A stretch of DNA of 64,000 bases, from the NCBI GenBank assembly GCA_965221935.1, contig CBDCSZ010000008.1, positions 62,001 to 126,000 on the forward strand, read 5' to 3'. Every line of letters begins with the position of its first letter. Position 1 is the first letter of the stretch. The position numbers and the translations under genes are program-made. Source of the stretch: JAPOXR01 sp965221935. GTDB lineage: Bacteria > Pseudomonadota > Alphaproteobacteria > Rhodobacterales > Rhodobacteraceae. Shown one piece after another: positions 55,013 to 63,706 of this stretch. The notes below the pieces were generated by a model that was given only the letters and a program-made list of their open reading frames with translations, had not been told where the DNA came from and searched no databases.

Positions 55013-55633
55013 TCAAAGCCAGGGTGTCGCAATCCGGCGGCGGTTTTCAAATGAAGTGATATCCGCCTCGCGCTCCAAGGTCAGCGCGATGTCATCCAGC
55101 CCTTCAATCAGGCAGCGCTTCTTGAACGGATCAACTTCAAAATCATATGTTTCGCCATCCGGCGCGGTAACGGTCTGTTCCTCGAGATCAACCGAAATCC
55201 GCGCATTCGCACCGCTCCTGGCATGATCCATAAGCGCGTCCACCTGCTCTTTGGGAAGCGTCACCGGCAGAATTCCGTTCTTGAAACAGTTTTCATAGAA
55301 AATGTCCGCAAAACTGGTTGATATGACACATCGGATTCCAAAATCCTTGAGCGCCCAGGGCGCATGCTCGCGTGACGACCCGCAGCCGAAATTGTCGCCG
55401 GCGACAATGATTTCGGATCCGCGCCACGCCGGTTTGTTGAGCACAAATTCCGCAACCTCGTTGCCCTCGAGGTCGTATCGCATTTCATGAAACAGGCTGA
55501 CGCCCAGCCCGGTTCTCTTGATGGTTTTGAGAAACTGCTTCGGGATGATCATATCGGTGTCGATATTGACCAGCGGCATCGGCGCGGCGATGCCGGCAAA
55601 CGTCTCGAATTTATCCACTGTCTCGATCCTCAC
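55013..55633 (-). CDS. leuD: 3-isopropylmalate dehydratase small subunit
   Basis: The 206-residue protein has the swivelling domain of LeuD: NIDTDMIIPKQFLKTIKRTG, DNFGCGSSREHAPWALKDFG and ISTSFADIFYENCFKNGILP. It pairs with LeuC to isomerise 2- to 3-isopropylmalate. It starts at GTG 55633, overlapping the leuC stop by GTGA, so the subunits are translationally coupled. Confidence 0.96.
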   Translation of the reverse strand: MRIETVDKFETFAGIAAPMPLVNIDTDMIIPKQFLKTIKRTGLGVSLFHEMRYDLEGNEVAEFVLNKPAWRGSEIIVAGDNFGCGSSREHAPWALKDFGIRCVISTSFADIFYENCFKNGILPVTLPKEQVDALMDHARSGANARISVDLEEQTVTAPDGETYDFEVDPFKKRCLIEGLDDIALTLEREADITSFENRRRIATPWL

Positions 55634-57036
55634 ATCAAATGACGGACATCCGTCAGCCGGCCGGTGACCGCCGCCGCCGCCGCCATCGCCGGGCTGAGCA
55701 GATGGGTGCGACCGCCCCGCCCCTGGCGGCCTTCAAAATTGCGGTTAGAGGTTGAGGCGCACCTTTCGCCCGGAGCCAGCTGATCGGGATTCATGCCCAG
55801 GCACATCGAACAGCCCGCCATCCGCCATTCGAATCCGGCCTCGACCAGTCGCTGTGCAATGCCTTCTTCCTCGGCCTGCGCCCGCACCAGTCCGGAGCCG
55901 GGCACGATCATCGCCCGAATGCCCTCGCGGACCTTCCTGCCTGCCATCACCTTTGCCACTTCCCGCAGATCTTCGATCCTGCCATTGGTGCACGAACCGA
56001 TAAACACAGTGTCGATTTCAATTTCGGAAAGTTTGGTCCCGGGCTGCAGCCCCATGTAGGAAAGACTCCGTTCAACAGCGGTCGATTTCGGCCCGTCAAA
56101 GTCGCCGGGGCTTGGCACGTCAGCGGTGATCGGCAGCACATCCTCAGGACTCGTTCCCCAGGTCACAACCGGCGCGATCGAGTCGGCGTGAATGCGGACG
56201 TCTTTGTCGAACCGCGCTCCCGCGTCGGTTTTCAGTGTTTTCCACCAGGCCAGAGCCATTTCGAACGCGCCGCCCTTGGGGGCGTGCGGCCGGCCGCGCA
56301 CATAGTCAAACGTCTTCTCATCCGGTGCCACCAGGCCGGCCCTTGCGCCGCCTTCAATGGCCATGTTGCAGACAGTCATGCGGCCTTCCATGGACAGACC
56401 GCGGATCGCATCGCCGCAATACTCGATGACATGGCCGCTGCCGCCGGCGGTGCCGGTGGCGCCGATAACAGTCAATGTGATGTCTTTGGCCGTGACGCCG
56501 ACTCCGAGGGCGCCGCTGACTTCCACCTTCATGTTGCGGGACTTCTTTTGAATCAGTGTTTGTGTCGCCAGGACGTGCTCGACTTCACTGGTTCCGATAC
56601 CGTGCGCCAGCGCGCCGAAGGCGCCGTGGGTCGCCGTGTGGCTGTCGCCGCAGACAATTGTCATGCCCGGCTGGGTCCAGCCCTGTTCCGGGCCGATGAT
56701 ATGGACAATCCCCTGCCGGACATCGTTAACGCTGTAATACTCTATGCAGAAATCCGCCGCGTTTTTTTCCAGTGCCTCGACCTGGATTCGGCTGTCCTCA
56801 TCCTCAATCCGCTTCGCCCTGCCCTCATCCGTGGGCACATTGTGGTCGGGCACAGCCACCGTCTGGCCCGGCGCCCGGACCTGCCGCCCGGCGAGCCTCA
56901 GCCCTTCGAACGCCTGCGGGCTGGTGACCTCGTGGACCAGATGCCGGTCGATATAGAGGATGCAGGTTCCGTCTTCCGCTTCGTGGACGACATGCTCATC
57001 CCATATTTTATCATACAGCGTCTTCGGCGCGTTCAT
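55630..57036 (-). CDS. leuC: 3-isopropylmalate dehydratase large subunit
   Basis: The 468-residue aconitase-family subunit starts at ATG 57036 with GGAGAG upstream. The 4Fe-4S ligand cysteines are visible in IGSCTNGRIEDLREVAKV and MAGCSMCLGMNPDQL. GDSHTATHGAFGALAHGIGT and STSNRNFEGRQGRGGRTHLL are further family motifs. It converts isopropylmalate isomers in leucine synthesis with LeuD. Divergent from ialB. Confidence 0.97.
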   Translation of the reverse strand: MNAPKTLYDKIWDEHVVHEAEDGTCILYIDRHLVHEVTSPQAFEGLRLAGRQVRAPGQTVAVPDHNVPTDEGRAKRIEDEDSRIQVEALEKNAADFCIEYYSVNDVRQGIVHIIGPEQGWTQPGMTIVCGDSHTATHGAFGALAHGIGTSEVEHVLATQTLIQKKSRNMKVEVSGALGVGVTAKDITLTVIGATGTAGGSGHVIEYCGDAIRGLSMEGRMTVCNMAIEGGARAGLVAPDEKTFDYVRGRPHAPKGGAFEMALAWWKTLKTDAGARFDKDVRIHADSIAPVVTWGTSPEDVLPITADVPSPGDFDGPKSTAVERSLSYMGLQPGTKLSEIEIDTVFIGSCTNGRIEDLREVAKVMAGRKVREGIRAMIVPGSGLVRAQAEEEGIAQRLVEAGFEWRMAGCSMCLGMNPDQLAPGERCASTSNRNFEGRQGRGGRTHLLSPAMAAAAAVTGRLTDVRHLM

Positions 57037-57174
57037 TGCGTCTCTCCGGTTGCCACGCGGCACAATAGGCGCGAAATGCAGTCAAATCAAACTGTCGGAC
57101 TGAAGCGCGCAGTGGGATTTTGCCGCGTGCCGCAAACGCTGTCCCGGCGCAGGTCAGCGCGTCAGCGGAGAAAG

Positions 57175-57203
57175 TTTTCAGTTTTCCCAAAACTTGATAT
57201 AAT
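57175..57203 (+). promoter_or_regulatory. Sigma-70-like promoter upstream of ialB
   Basis: A consensus tataat at 57198-57203 lies 17 bases after ttttca (57175-57180, 4 of 6 matches to TTGACA). It points toward the ialB-like gene, about 70 bp before its start codon, in the gap divergent from leuC. Confidence 0.5.
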
Positions 57204-57271
57204 CCGTTTAACGTGCGAAATCGTGCGCGGAATCGAGCACACAAAGATTACAATTGGGTATCAGGCTCCAC

Positions 57272-57829
57272 ATGACGAAGCTTCTTCTTTGCGCCGCCGC
57301 GGCTGCGATAACGGGTTTCCTGTCGGCAGCGGGCGCCCAGGCACAAAACGCGCCGGTCGAACTTGTCGAAATACTGAAAAGCGAAAACTGGTCGGTTTAT
57401 CGCAGCATTGTCGGGCACCCTGAGTGCGGTGTGATTTCTCTGCCGAGCGAATCCGTCAACAGGAGGGAGGGGAAAATCGTCGATGTAAGGCGCGGCGACA
57501 TTCTGCTCTCGGTCACAATTCTCCCGACCGGCCGCTACCGCCAGCTGCTGTCGTTTCAGGCGGGCTACCCGTTCAAAAGGGGCTCGAAAGTGACGCTGCG
57601 GATCGGCAGCAGAGAGTTCACGCTGGACCCGGGAACCGAAGGCGACCTCCGGGAATGGGCATGGCCGGCTCCGGGCAACGACAAAGAAATCATCGACGCG
57701 ATGAAGAAAGGGCGCGATGCTGTCATTTCAGCTGTGTCGACGCGCGACACGCGGACCACCGACACGTTTTCGCTGATTGGCGTGACCGCGGCTCTGGTGG
57801 CGGCTGAGGAGTGTGCGGGCCAGCTTTGA
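57272..57829 (+). CDS. Invasion associated locus B (IalB)-family periplasmic protein
   Basis: The 185-residue protein starts MTKLLLCAAAAAITGFLSAA, a signal peptide ending near AQAQN. It carries the IalB pattern: NWSVYRSIVGHPECGVISLP, QAGYPFKRGSKVTLRIGSRE, LREWAWPAPGNDKEIIDAMK and TTDTFSLIGVTAALVAAEEC, with the conserved cysteine pair near the two ends. The family is common in alphaproteobacteria; its role outside Bartonella invasion is unclear. It overlaps nothing and precedes rlmN by 64 bp. Confidence 0.87.
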   Translation: MTKLLLCAAAAAITGFLSAAGAQAQNAPVELVEILKSENWSVYRSIVGHPECGVISLPSESVNRREGKIVDVRRGDILLSVTILPTGRYRQLLSFQAGYPFKRGSKVTLRIGSREFTLDPGTEGDLREWAWPAPGNDKEIIDAMKKGRDAVISAVSTRDTRTTDTFSLIGVTAALVAAEECAGQL

Positions 57830-57893
57830 GGCTCAATCGCCCCCGTTTTCGACCGATGCCGGACTTGCGGGAAATGAAAGCCGCAACGGAGCG

Positions 57894-59042
57894 ATGGATT
57901 GCATGACTGCTGAGAGCGTCCGCCTGTCAACAGACAGCGACACACGTTTCAATCTTGTCGGTGAGACCCGGGCGTCTCTTCGGGAACTGCTGCTCGCCCA
58001 AGGCACGGATGTGTCGAAAACCGATATGCGGGTGCGGCAGATCTGGCAGTGGATTTACCAAAAGGGTGTGCGGGACTTTTCGCTGATGACGAATCTCGGG
58101 CGCGATTACCGTTCGGCGCTGAACGATGCGTTTGTCATTCAGGCGCCGGCGCTAGCCCGGCGCCTTATCAGCGAAGACGGAACCCGCAAGTATCTGTTTC
58201 GCCTGGCCGACGGAAAAGAAGTCGAGACCGTCTATATTCCCGATCAGGACAGGGGGACCCTGTGCGTCTCGTCGCAGGTCGGCTGCACCTTGAACTGCAC
58301 TTTCTGCCACACCGGAACACAGGCTTTCGTCCGCAACCTGACCGCTGGAGAAATCGTAGGCCAGATACTTGCGGCAAGAGACGATCTCGGCGAATGGCCG
58401 CTGCCGGGGCGGCATCCGAAGAATGAAACCCGGCTTCTTTCCAACGTTGTGCTGATGGGAATGGGTGAGCCGCTGTACAATTTTGAACATGTGCGCGATG
58501 CCGTCCAAATTGCCATGGACGGCGAAGGGATCAGCCTGTCGCGGCGGCGGATCACCCTTTCAACCGCGGGCGTTGTGCCGGCAATCCGCCGCGCCGGGGA
58601 GGAGATTGGATGCCGCCTGGCCGTGTCCCTGCATGCGACAACCGATGCGCTGCGCGACAAGCTGGTGCCAATCAACAGAAAATGGAATCTCGAGACTCTG
58701 TTTGCGGCGCTGCGTGAATATCCCCGCCTGTCGAATGCGGACCGGATCACATTCGAATATGTGATGCTCCGGGGAGTAAATGACAGCGACGAAGATGCGC
58801 GGCGGCTGATTGGCCTCATCAAGGGCATTCCCGCCAAGATTAATCTCATCCCGTTCAATATCTGGCCCGGCGCCCCCTATAAGCGCTCGGCGCCGGAACG
58901 AATCCGGGCGTTCGCCAATATCGTTTTCAAATCAGGCTACGCCTCTCCGGTGAGAACCCCGCGGGGCGAGGACATCATGGCCGCCTGCGGACAGCTGAAG
59001 TCAGCTTCTGAGCGGGAACGGCGCAATAGAAGAGCGATTTGA
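57894..59042 (+). CDS. rlmN: 23S rRNA (adenine-2503-C2)-methyltransferase
   Basis: The 382-residue radical-SAM enzyme methylates A2503 of 23S rRNA and A37 of some tRNAs. It has the radical-SAM triad CTLNCTFC, VVLMGMGEPLYNFEHVRDA, the SLHATTDALRDKLVPINR region and the second methyl-carrying cysteine near TPRGEDIMAACGQL. I chose ATG 57894 because GGAG lies upstream and the length is then normal; a longer reading would overlap ialB. Confidence 0.96.
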   Translation: MDCMTAESVRLSTDSDTRFNLVGETRASLRELLLAQGTDVSKTDMRVRQIWQWIYQKGVRDFSLMTNLGRDYRSALNDAFVIQAPALARRLISEDGTRKYLFRLADGKEVETVYIPDQDRGTLCVSSQVGCTLNCTFCHTGTQAFVRNLTAGEIVGQILAARDDLGEWPLPGRHPKNETRLLSNVVLMGMGEPLYNFEHVRDAVQIAMDGEGISLSRRRITLSTAGVVPAIRRAGEEIGCRLAVSLHATTDALRDKLVPINRKWNLETLFAALREYPRLSNADRITFEYVMLRGVNDSDEDARRLIGLIKGIPAKINLIPFNIWPGAPYKRSAPERIRAFANIVFKSGYASPVRTPRGEDIMAACGQLKSASERERRNRRAI

Positions 59043-59091
59043 ATGCAGTTGCTTCTGAAACTGACAGCGTGATTCTGTGTGGTCAGCTGAC

Positions 59092-59622
59092 ATGCCAAAG
59101 CGCGGATCGCATCGAAAAAGCGCGATTGGCCGGCGGGCGGTTCTGGCCCTCGCGGCGGCGGTGCTCACGGCAGGCTGCGATCCGTTCTCTCAGCCCAGTC
59201 GAAAACCTAGCCAGATGACTCGCATCGAAATTCACAAGGGCGACAGGCGGCTCTACGCCTTCGCAGGCGAGCGAAAGATCAAGGACTACCGGGTCAAACT
59301 GGGTTTCTCACCAGTCGGCCACAAGCTCAGGGAAGGCGACGGAAGAACGCCGGTTGGCAAGTATGTTGTTGACCGAAAAAACCCGCGAAGCCTGTTTCAC
59401 CTGTCACTCGGCCTGTCCTATCCAAACAGGAACGATATCCGGCTTGCCGAGGCCCGCGGAGTCAAGCCGGGCGGAGATATTTTCATTCACGGACAGCCGA
59501 ACAAGGTCAAAAAGCCTCTGAACTACGACTGGACGGAGGGGTGTATCGCAATCACAAACAGCGAGATGAGATCGCTCTACCGAATTGTCGATATCGGCAC
59601 GCCGGTCCACATTTACCACTGA
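59092..59622 (+). CDS. YkuD-family L,D-transpeptidase-like lipoprotein
   Basis: The 176-residue protein has a lipobox (VLTAGC near residue 30) after a hydrophobic stretch and a YkuD domain of the YafK type: GDRRLYAFAGERKIKDYRVK, GFSPVGHKLREGDGRTPVG, then the catalytic IFIHGQPN and YDWTEGCIAITNSEM with His and Cys. It would act on peptidoglycan cross-links or lipoprotein attachment in the periplasm. It lies 49 bp after rlmN. Convergent with the CAP-domain gene. Confidence 0.88.
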   Translation: MPKRGSHRKSAIGRRAVLALAAAVLTAGCDPFSQPSRKPSQMTRIEIHKGDRRLYAFAGERKIKDYRVKLGFSPVGHKLREGDGRTPVGKYVVDRKNPRSLFHLSLGLSYPNRNDIRLAEARGVKPGGDIFIHGQPNKVKKPLNYDWTEGCIAITNSEMRSLYRIVDIGTPVHIYH

Positions 59623-59626
59623 ACGA

Positions 59627-60211
59627 TCAAGCCCCGGCGACAAAAGTCCACCAGATCTTGCCCCTGTGCTCCTGGTGCCAACCTATGCCGATTTCACGCG
59701 CTTCCGGATCTAGAATCAGCGCACGGGTTTCCGCGCTGTCCATCCAAGCCGACAGTGTCGCCAAATCGCTTTCGTACGACTCGGATATGTTCTCCCCGAG
59801 CAGCCGGCCCTCGTAGCCGGCCAGTTCGGCCCGTTTGATCGGTGACGATCCATCCGAACCAAAGTGCCACGGCCGATTCTGCACCGACATATCGCGGGCA
59901 TGGGTATGCGCCGCTGCATTCAGCGCCTGGGACAGGCGGACTTCGGGCAGTTCTTTCGCGATCCGGATTCCATTCACCGCATCGAGAACACGAAACGGAA
60001 TCCGATCTCTTTCCTGGTCCGAGATCCAGAATATCTGGGCAACGAGATCGGTGTCGTCTTCGGCGCCATTGGCACCGGCTTCCGCCGCCTCGGCCGATGC
60101 GCTGCCTGCTGTCGAAGGGCCGGTGTCCGGTTCCTCGCTTGGCGGCGTGTCTCCATTGCAGGCGGCGAGCAGCATCGCCGCACAGAGTAAGGTGGAAATC
60201 GAGTTTTGCAT
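59627..60211 (-). CDS. CAP (SCP/PR-1)-domain lipoprotein
   Basis: The 194-residue protein starts at ATG 60211 with a lipoprotein signal (LLCAAMLLAACNGDTPPSEE), an acidic Ser/Ala/Glu linker of about 35 residues and a CAP domain: VLDAVNGIRIAKELPEVRLS, AAAHTHARDMSVQNRPWHFG with the conserved histidine, LLGENISESYESDLATLSAW and IGIGWHQEHRGKIWWTFVAG. CAP proteins in bacteria are extracytoplasmic and poorly understood. The stop is five bases from the YkuD stop. Confidence 0.9.
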   Translation of the reverse strand: MQNSISTLLCAAMLLAACNGDTPPSEEPDTGPSTAGSASAEAAEAGANGAEDDTDLVAQIFWISDQERDRIPFRVLDAVNGIRIAKELPEVRLSQALNAAAHTHARDMSVQNRPWHFGSDGSSPIKRAELAGYEGRLLGENISESYESDLATLSAWMDSAETRALILDPEAREIGIGWHQEHRGKIWWTFVAGA

Positions 60212-60588
60212 CTGCCCGCGTATAGATGTTTCAGCCACGGCGACCAAGATATTTAATCGGGGGTTTACGGTCAATTGCCGGCCGCGGATTCGCTTGGCTC
60301 CGCGCGTGTCCAAGTTTTCAATGCGGCCGCCGGAAGCGCCGTCGCCGATGAAGCTGTCATGGTCCGATCCGTGCCGCGGGCCTGAAATGCCGGATGGCGC
60401 AGGCGGCGGCGCCCGCTCCAGCGATTCGTTTGTCCGCCGCTGCCCTTTCTGACAAAACGAAATCCTTGCCAATGAGACTGCCGCACTGCAACACCAAAGC
60501 AAAATTTCGGGTCAGCCGCTTGCATCCTCCATCGGTAAATTCTAGCGACGCTGTGTCGAGTTCGACACTCAGGTGACGGAGATTTGAA
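60212..60588. promoter_or_regulatory. Intergenic region with palindromic operator candidate
   Basis: The 377 bp between divergent CAP and YkuD genes hold no recognised gene. A palindrome gtgtcgagttcgacac at 60553-60568 has perfect 7-bp arms and lies 20 bp before the ATG of the YkuD gene, where a repressor could act. No regulator is nearby. Confidence 0.45.
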
Positions 60589-61155
60589 ATGGCGGATTCG
60601 TCAACCCGCCGCGCATTTGGGAAAATGCTTCTGGCGGGGTGCGCAGCCGTGACCGCTGGGTCAGTGTTCGCTGAAACAGAAGACGGCAAAGTGCATCGTA
60701 ACATCTCGGGATTTTTCACGCGCGACTGGCGGTCCTATTTCGCGAATCTCAAGAACGATGCGATTCTCGTCGACACTCTGTCCAGGGCTTTGCATTTCTG
60801 GTCGGAAGACGAAACCATCTACAGGCTTTACCCAACAAGCGTGCCGCTGTCACCGGAGCTGACCCGGCTGGGCCGGACACGTATTATTGGAAAGAAGAAA
60901 GATCCGGAATGGCGTCCCACTCCGGCGATGCTTGAGCGCAACCCGGATTGGCCACACTACATGCCGCCGGGGCCAGACAACCCGCTTGGCACCCACGCGC
61001 TCTACCTGTCATGGACCTACTACCGGATCCACGGAACCCATGACACGCGGAAGATCGGCCGCCGCTCATCGAACGGCTGCATCGGGCTGTACAATGAACA
61101 CATCGCCGAACTTTTCGATCTCGCAAAGGTCGGGACTCAGGTGTTGCTGATTTGA
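60589..61155 (+). CDS. YkuD-family L,D-transpeptidase
   Basis: The 188-residue protein has a TAT-like or Sec N-terminus with paired arginines (STRRAFGKMLLAGCAAVTAG) and a YkuD domain ending in the catalytic YRIHGTHDTRKIGRRSSNGC with IGLYNEHIAELF, containing His and Cys of the active site. Such enzymes make 3-3 cross-links in peptidoglycan or attach lipoproteins. GGAG-like sequence precedes ATG 60589. Second YkuD gene in 1.5 kb. Confidence 0.92.
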   Translation: MADSSTRRAFGKMLLAGCAAVTAGSVFAETEDGKVHRNISGFFTRDWRSYFANLKNDAILVDTLSRALHFWSEDETIYRLYPTSVPLSPELTRLGRTRIIGKKKDPEWRPTPAMLERNPDWPHYMPPGPDNPLGTHALYLSWTYYRIHGTHDTRKIGRRSSNGCIGLYNEHIAELFDLAKVGTQVLLI

Positions 61156-61290
61156 TAACTGTTTCAATTCATGCTAGATGCCAAGAATCCAATTGTGACG
61201 AACGACATGCTAGGAAGGCAGTGTTTCGAGTAACAGGCAGCCAAGCTACGGGCGTACTAACCCTCGGGCTTTGAGAAGGAGAGAGTGTCA

Positions 61291-61485
61291 ATGAGAAAAA
61301 TTGCAATGGCTGCGGCATTCGTGCTGGCCGCGACAAATCTATCTGCCGGTGGAATGGACGAGCCGGAAATGGGCAAAATGGCTGAGCCGATGATGGAGCC
61401 GGAAGTGATGGAGCCGGAAGGCAATGATTCCATCCTGATTCCGTTGCTGCTTCTGATTTTGGCCGGAGCGCTTGCCCTTACCTGA
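61291..61485 (+). CDS. Small secreted Met/Glu/Pro-rich protein with C-terminal membrane segment
   Basis: This 64-residue protein starts MRKIAMAAAFVLAATNLSAG, a signal peptide, has a middle of Met, Glu and Pro (MDEPEMGKMAEPMMEPEVME, then PEG) and ends in a hydrophobic helix ILIPLLLLILAGALAL. GAAGGAGAG lies upstream of the start. The Met-rich acidic part could bind metal, but that is only a guess. Similar small proteins occur in marine alphaproteobacteria. Confidence 0.6.
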   Translation: MRKIAMAAAFVLAATNLSAGGMDEPEMGKMAEPMMEPEVMEPEGNDSILIPLLLLILAGALALT

Positions 61486-61822
61486 TTGAATTTCATGTTC
61501 TAACGGGGGTGTCCATCACTGGGCAACCTCCGTCGGAACCCTCAATTCCACCGCCAGGCGCTTGCAAACCCGCAATGTCGGCTGGCGGTGTCAGTATCGT
61601 GAATCGTGTGAACCGACAGTTGAATCGGCGTGTGGGCGTGCTGGTCCGGGCGCATGCCACTTTTTTGGTTTTCAGTGACTCGTTCCGGTCGGTTCGCCGC
61701 GCCGCGGGTTGAATTTTTCCTGCGGCGGTGTTTTTGTGAAACGTTCTCGGCGCGGCGGACAGTGACCGGATCAGCCGGCCGGCGCCGCGCGAACGGGCAG
61801 AGCAGAGCAGCAAAATCAACTC
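61486..61822. other. Intergenic region and probable left end of ISKra4 element
   Basis: No gene is recognised in 337 bp. Near 61655 gccacttttttggtt resembles, in inverted orientation, ggcgccattttttctgggtt at 62940-62957, so these may be the ends of the ISKra4-type element; the match is weak. Confidence 0.35.
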
Positions 61823-62879
61823 ATGTGCAGCAATGACAAAAGGCGGAACGTTCCGGCGTCCGGGCGGGATGCGTCTTCCATGGCCGCGTTCGAGGCGGCG
61901 GCGTGATCGGGTTTCGCGGGGCTGGTTCCGAAGCTGGAGAGTGAGCTGAACGGCCGGGAGGCCGCGGACCTTGACGGCATCGAGACCGCGATCCGGGACA
62001 TGGCGCATTCCAGCGGTGCGGCGATGTACAAGTCGCTGCTTGAGCGTGTCGACGCCGCGCTTCCGACACCCGACTGCCCGAAATGCGGCAAGCCGATGGA
62101 GCGGCGCCAGAAGTTTGGCAAGTCCTTCGACTTACGCCTGGGGCCGGTGCGGGTTGACCGGATCTGCTGCCGCTGCCAGGGCTGCGGCCTTGGCTTTTTT
62201 CCCCTGGACCGCGCCCTGGGGCTTGAAGGGCAGCAAGCCACGCCCGGCGTGGCGGACATGGTCGCGGACGCGGTCGTCTCCGACAGCTTTGAGGAGGCGT
62301 CCCGCAAACTTCGCAACCTGGCCGGCGTGAAGGTTTCGGCGACAACGCTGCGGCGGTGGGCCCGGGACAAATGACTTCGCCGGCCAGCTTGAGCGGCATC
62401 TGTGCCGGGAAGGCGTCTGCGGGGCGCAGGAGGCTGTCCTGATCTCCGACGGCGCCGCCTGGATCGCCAACGCGGCCGACGAGCTTCTCGCCGGCATGAA
62501 AAAGACCTGCATCCTGGATGTCTGCCGCGCGCTTGAATACGCATCCGCGGCCCTCAAGGCGCTGGTCAGGGACGGCGGCGGGCACAGGGCGCGGCACGCG
62601 GACGTCAAGGCCCGGCTGCTGGACGGGCAGGTCGCCGGCGTCATCGCGGACCTCCAGCCGCACCGCGGCCGGAACAAGGATGCGGCCAAGCGCATTGACT
62701 GTTTCGAATCGAACAAAAGCCGGATTCGGCATAACGAATACCGGGCGCGCGGCATGCGCATCGGAAGCGGCAAAGTCGAAAGCCGCTGCAGGCAGACAGT
62801 CGCCAGCCGCTTCAAGACGTCAGGATGCAAATGGTCGGTTCGGGGCGCGAACGCATTGCTGGCGCTGAAGAGCTGCTGA
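61823..62879 (+). pseudogene. ISKra4-family transposase, broken by stop and frameshift
   Basis: From ATG 61823 the frame stops at TGA after 27 codons (about 61904), continues LVPKLESELNGREAADLDGI and KCGKPMERRQKFGKSFDLRL with zinc-ribbon cysteines, then reaches WARDK and TGA near 62374. Reading one base on restores DFAGQLERHLCREGVCGAQE, AVLISDGAAWIANAADELLA and MRIGSGKVESRCRQTVASRF with the catalytic residues. At least two lesions make it inactive. Confidence 0.85.
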
Positions 62880-63059
62880 AAGAATCTGCAGTGGGAAGCG
62901 TTCGCTCTCGGGAAGGCACGGCGCATCGCCGCCGCCTAACCCAGAAAAAATGGCGCCCCCCTGCTGCCACCTCTCCGCACCATTTCAGACAAGCGGGACT
63001 TCCAAACTGTGCAACCTATCTCCCGTCAGCCACGTCCACTCTCTACCTATATGCCCCCT

Positions 63060-63706
63060 TCGCACCCGGCCATCGGCTTCCCGAATTGCTCTTGTCAATT
63101 CACCCACAGTCGTGGATGGACGCCCATGTGGCTCCATTTCGTCTTCCCGAGGCCTAAGCAACACCGCGCCCCGTTTTTCAGCGTCGAGAACTCAAGACAC
63201 CATTGCCCTGCAATCCGGGACTTTGGCTCCAGCTCGGGCGTACTCAGGTCGCAATCGTTGCAACTCACTTTGCACCTCATGGCGGTCATCCGACCGGTCG
63301 TAGTCACACTCGTGCAGAATCAGCCATACTTCAAAGCATGGATTCGATCTGGCGACCCTGATGCCAGCCGATTCACATCGAAGTGCCGCTCCTCAAATTT
63401 CTCATGCTCGTCTCTATCAAATACAGCCCAAACCTCATCTCTTTCTTCGAACAAATTCCGCTGTCGCCTACTGCCTCGCGCCAATCCCTCCGCCTTTGCG
63501 AATTCCATTGCACTTTGCGCTATCGTGATTGGCACCCCCACGCCACGACGACTTTCAATTGATACCAGCGCACCCGTCCAAACGTCCTTTATCGCGGAAA
63601 AATACGCGGGCTCTGTGTTCCGCCCTTCACAAAATAGAATGAAACGAACCTTGGGCTCTCGTCTCGGCCCTCGTCGCCTTATCTTGCCTGTCCTACGCTT
63701 TCCCAT
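63060..63706 (-). pseudogene. RloB-like defence protein, frameshifted
   Basis: From ATG 63706, inside the last codons of RloA, the frame reads PKVRFILFCEGRNTEPAYFS and ERDEVWAVFDRDEHEKFEER, the Toprim-like N-terminus of RloB. It shifts near 63350 and resumes as GIRVARSNPCFEVWLILHEC and RSDDRHEVQSELQRLRPEYA, has a TGA (expected CGA) near 63200, and continues VLDAEKRGAVLL before fading. RloB pairs with the ATPase RloA/AbiLi in phage-abortive systems. Two lesions suggest the pair is dead. Confidence 0.8.

Noticed and set aside
54865..55059. Small lipoprotein-like ORF after BCCT gene
   Set aside because: Starts at GTG with a signal-like stretch but turns into arginine-rich sequence overlapping leuD; coding looks accidental.
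62360..62380. Programmed frameshift in ISKra4 transposase
   Set aside because: No slippery heptamer is evident and a separate in-frame stop lies upstream, so simple decay is more likely.
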